A stretch of DNA of 64,000 nt from positions 11,878 to 75,877 of the forward strand of contig DMSQ01000014.1 of assembly GCA_003457135.1 (NCBI GenBank), read 5' to 3'. Below the pieces are notes generated by a model. It worked only from the letters and a program-made list of their open reading frames with translations, had not been told where the DNA came from and ran no database searches. The position numbers were made by a program, and so were the translations under genes. This document shows, one piece after another, positions 62,539 through 64,000 of this stretch; positions within the stretch are counted from its first letter, which is position 1, and each line of letters begins with the position of its first letter. The DNA comes from Prolixibacteraceae bacterium. GTDB taxonomy: Bacteria > Bacteroidota > Bacteroidia > Bacteroidales > Prolixibacteraceae.

Positions 62539-63945
62539 TTGTTGGAAGGGCTGGAAGCGGCAGAAATTTACAAATCTAGAATTGGTTATGAAAATGACAT
62601 TTTTAGATTTGATAGCCAATATTTCAAAAATGAATATCTTAAAGAAGATGTCAATCGGAAAAAGTATGAAAACAATTATCTCGGTCAAATCGCTTTCATC
62701 ACTGACGGACAACATGGCTATCATGAAGTTGATGAAAATTCACCTATTAGACATTTAACTGCAAAAAATGCCAAGGGTTGGTTTGCTAATGATATTGATG
62801 CCGATAGAATTGCAAAATGGGTTGATGACAATAACAAACGCTCCTCTTTAGAAAAGGATGATTTGATTCTTTCAACTCGTGGAACTGTTGGACTTTGTGC
62901 AATCGTTGATTCAGATGTTTTACCTTCGAACATTGACCAAGATGTTGCGCGGATAAAGTTTGAAAATAAGAAGTTGTTGCCGACAGTTGCTTTGACTTAT
63001 TTGAATTGCAAGGTTGGTCAAGATTGGCTTGAAAGAAATCAAACAGGAATGGTACAACAGGGAATTGCATTATGGAGAGTGAGAGAAATTCCAATGCCTA
63101 TCTTCTCTGTTAAGTTTCAAAAAATTATTGATGGAATTATACGAGATTCCAAAAATCATAAAAACAATTCAAAAGAAGCATATTCCAATGCTGAAGCTCT
63201 TCTATTAGAAACCATCGGCTTAAAAGACTTTGAACCCAGCACCGACCCGGTAAATGTAAAAGGATTTAAAGATTCGTTTTTGATAACGGGTAGGTTGGAT
63301 GCGGAGTATTACCAAAAGAAGTATGAAGATTATTTAGGGTTGATACGCAGTTATCCGAATGGCTGTGACGAATTACAAATTTCATGCAATCAGAAAGACT
63401 CTAATTTTACCCCTGAGGATAAAACAGAATACAAATACATCGAATTAGCCGACATCGGAAAATCGGGCGAAATAAAAGGTTGTACTACTGCACTTGGGAT
63501 TGAATTACCTTCAAGGGCAAGAAGGAAGGTAAATACAAATGATGTTGTTATTTCATCAATCGAAGGTTCATTAGATAGTTGCGCATTGGTAACCGAAGAA
63601 TACAATAATGCGTTTTGCTCAACAGGTTTTTATATTATCAACTCGAAAAAGATCAATTCTGAAACTCTTTTGGTTTTGTTCAAATCAGAGCCTATGCAGA
63701 AAATCCTAAAGCAAAGTTGTTCCGGAACAATTCTGACAGCAATAAATAAAAATGAGTTCCAAAAGATACCTGTTCCTTTGATTGATAAATCAATTCAAGA
63801 ATCAATAAAAGACAAACTCACAGAAAGTTTCCAACTAAAAAAGCAATCGGAACAACTGTTAGAAACCGCCAAACGCGCGGTAGAACTGGCCATTGAGAAA
63901 GATGAAGAAGCAGCGTTACAATACATACAAAATGCCGACATTTAA
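62539..63945 (+). CDS. hsdS: Restriction-modification specificity subunit (HsdS-like)
   Basis: This 468-residue protein has two target-recognition domains (about residues 35-205 and 245-425) separated and followed by helical spacers (for example FQLKKQSEQLLETAKRAVELAIEK). It directs the methylase to its DNA site. The frame has no ATG near its start; TTG at 62539 is the nearest. The reading frame is open upstream to the T8 run, which may be the real link to the methylase. No helicase-type HsdR is seen before the window ends. Confidence 0.82.
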   Translation: MLEGLEAAEIYKSRIGYENDIFRFDSQYFKNEYLKEDVNRKKYENNYLGQIAFITDGQHGYHEVDENSPIRHLTAKNAKGWFANDIDADRIAKWVDDNNKRSSLEKDDLILSTRGTVGLCAIVDSDVLPSNIDQDVARIKFENKKLLPTVALTYLNCKVGQDWLERNQTGMVQQGIALWRVREIPMPIFSVKFQKIIDGIIRDSKNHKNNSKEAYSNAEALLLETIGLKDFEPSTDPVNVKGFKDSFLITGRLDAEYYQKKYEDYLGLIRSYPNGCDELQISCNQKDSNFTPEDKTEYKYIELADIGKSGEIKGCTTALGIELPSRARRKVNTNDVVISSIEGSLDSCALVTEEYNNAFCSTGFYIINSKKINSETLLVLFKSEPMQKILKQSCSGTILTAINKNEFQKIPVPLIDKSIQESIKDKLTESFQLKKQSEQLLETAKRAVELAIEKDEEAALQYIQNADI

Positions 63946-63957
63946 TGCCTGCGTATA

Positions 63958-63972
63958 GATGCCAGCGGCATC
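63958..63972. repeat. REP-like hairpin after the specificity gene
   Basis: GATGCC-AGC-GGCATC is a perfect 6-bp stem with a 3-base loop, in a stretch of further inverted bases that runs off the window end. It may be part of a REP element as near dnaE2. Confidence 0.4.
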
Positions 63973-64000
63973 AAATGTTTAGTGTGCCGGGCATGCTGTT

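Noticed and set aside
1..64000. CRISPR array
   Set aside because: No set of evenly spaced direct repeats with unique spacers was found; the repeats seen are too few.

Overview
The window reads as the chromosome of a member of the Bacteroidota, most likely Bacteroidales or a close relative. The signs are -7 promoter boxes of the TAnnTTTG type, few strong Shine-Dalgarno sites, an ImuC-like DnaE next to DinB and an S24 regulator, a fused E1 2-oxoacid dehydrogenase, Bacteroidota-type tyrosine integrase and ORF6N proteins, and many lipoproteins. No rRNA, tRNA or CRISPR array was found. The window contains a candidate mobile element of about 20 kb in otherwise housekeeping sequence.

Layout. 1-5.4 kb: the end of a PIN-domain toxin gene, then an SOS mutagenesis cassette (dnaE-like polymerase and dinB on the minus strand, a self-cleaving XRE-S24 regulator divergent from them) with clustered REP-like hairpins. 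5.6-8.7 kb: a PurF-like protein that lacks the glutaminase cysteine, a ferredoxin-nitroreductase fusion and two small unknown genes. 8.8-28.8 kb: the candidate integrative element. 28.9-41.7 kb: mnmE, a DUF4422-like glycosyltransferase, an FkbM-type methyltransferase, fabG, a sensor PP2C phosphatase, clpC, gyrA and a TPR protein. 42.2-46.1 kb: a flavodoxin with E1 and E2 of a 2-oxoacid dehydrogenase. 46.3-49.8 kb: pyrK, pyrD, a beta-lactamase-fold hydrolase and an XRE regulator. 50.7-60.3 kb: cell-envelope genes (metallophosphoesterase, HExxH propeller protein, VWA-type protein, three related lipoproteins). 60.4-64 kb: a restriction-modification locus (nuclease-methylase and specificity subunit).

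The element has a xis-like gene and a tyrosine integrase at its right end. These are followed on the same strand by helix-turn-helix proteins, a replication-initiator-like protein, a DnaB helicase, two tandem paralogues of unknown function and two late-type genes. One late gene encodes a 2068-residue phage-like polyvalent protein. At the left end lies a regulatory switch: two XRE repressors, an ORF6N protein and an excisionase-like protein on the minus strand, and four small genes on the plus strand, with four copies of one operator-like repeat between them. I recognise no capsid, portal, terminase, tail, lysis, relaxase or conjugation gene, so the element may be a satellite, a reduced prophage or an undescribed integrative element.

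The other point of note is the restriction-modification locus. A run of eight T residues sits at the end of the nuclease-methylase gene, and a one-base slip there would fuse it to the specificity subunit.
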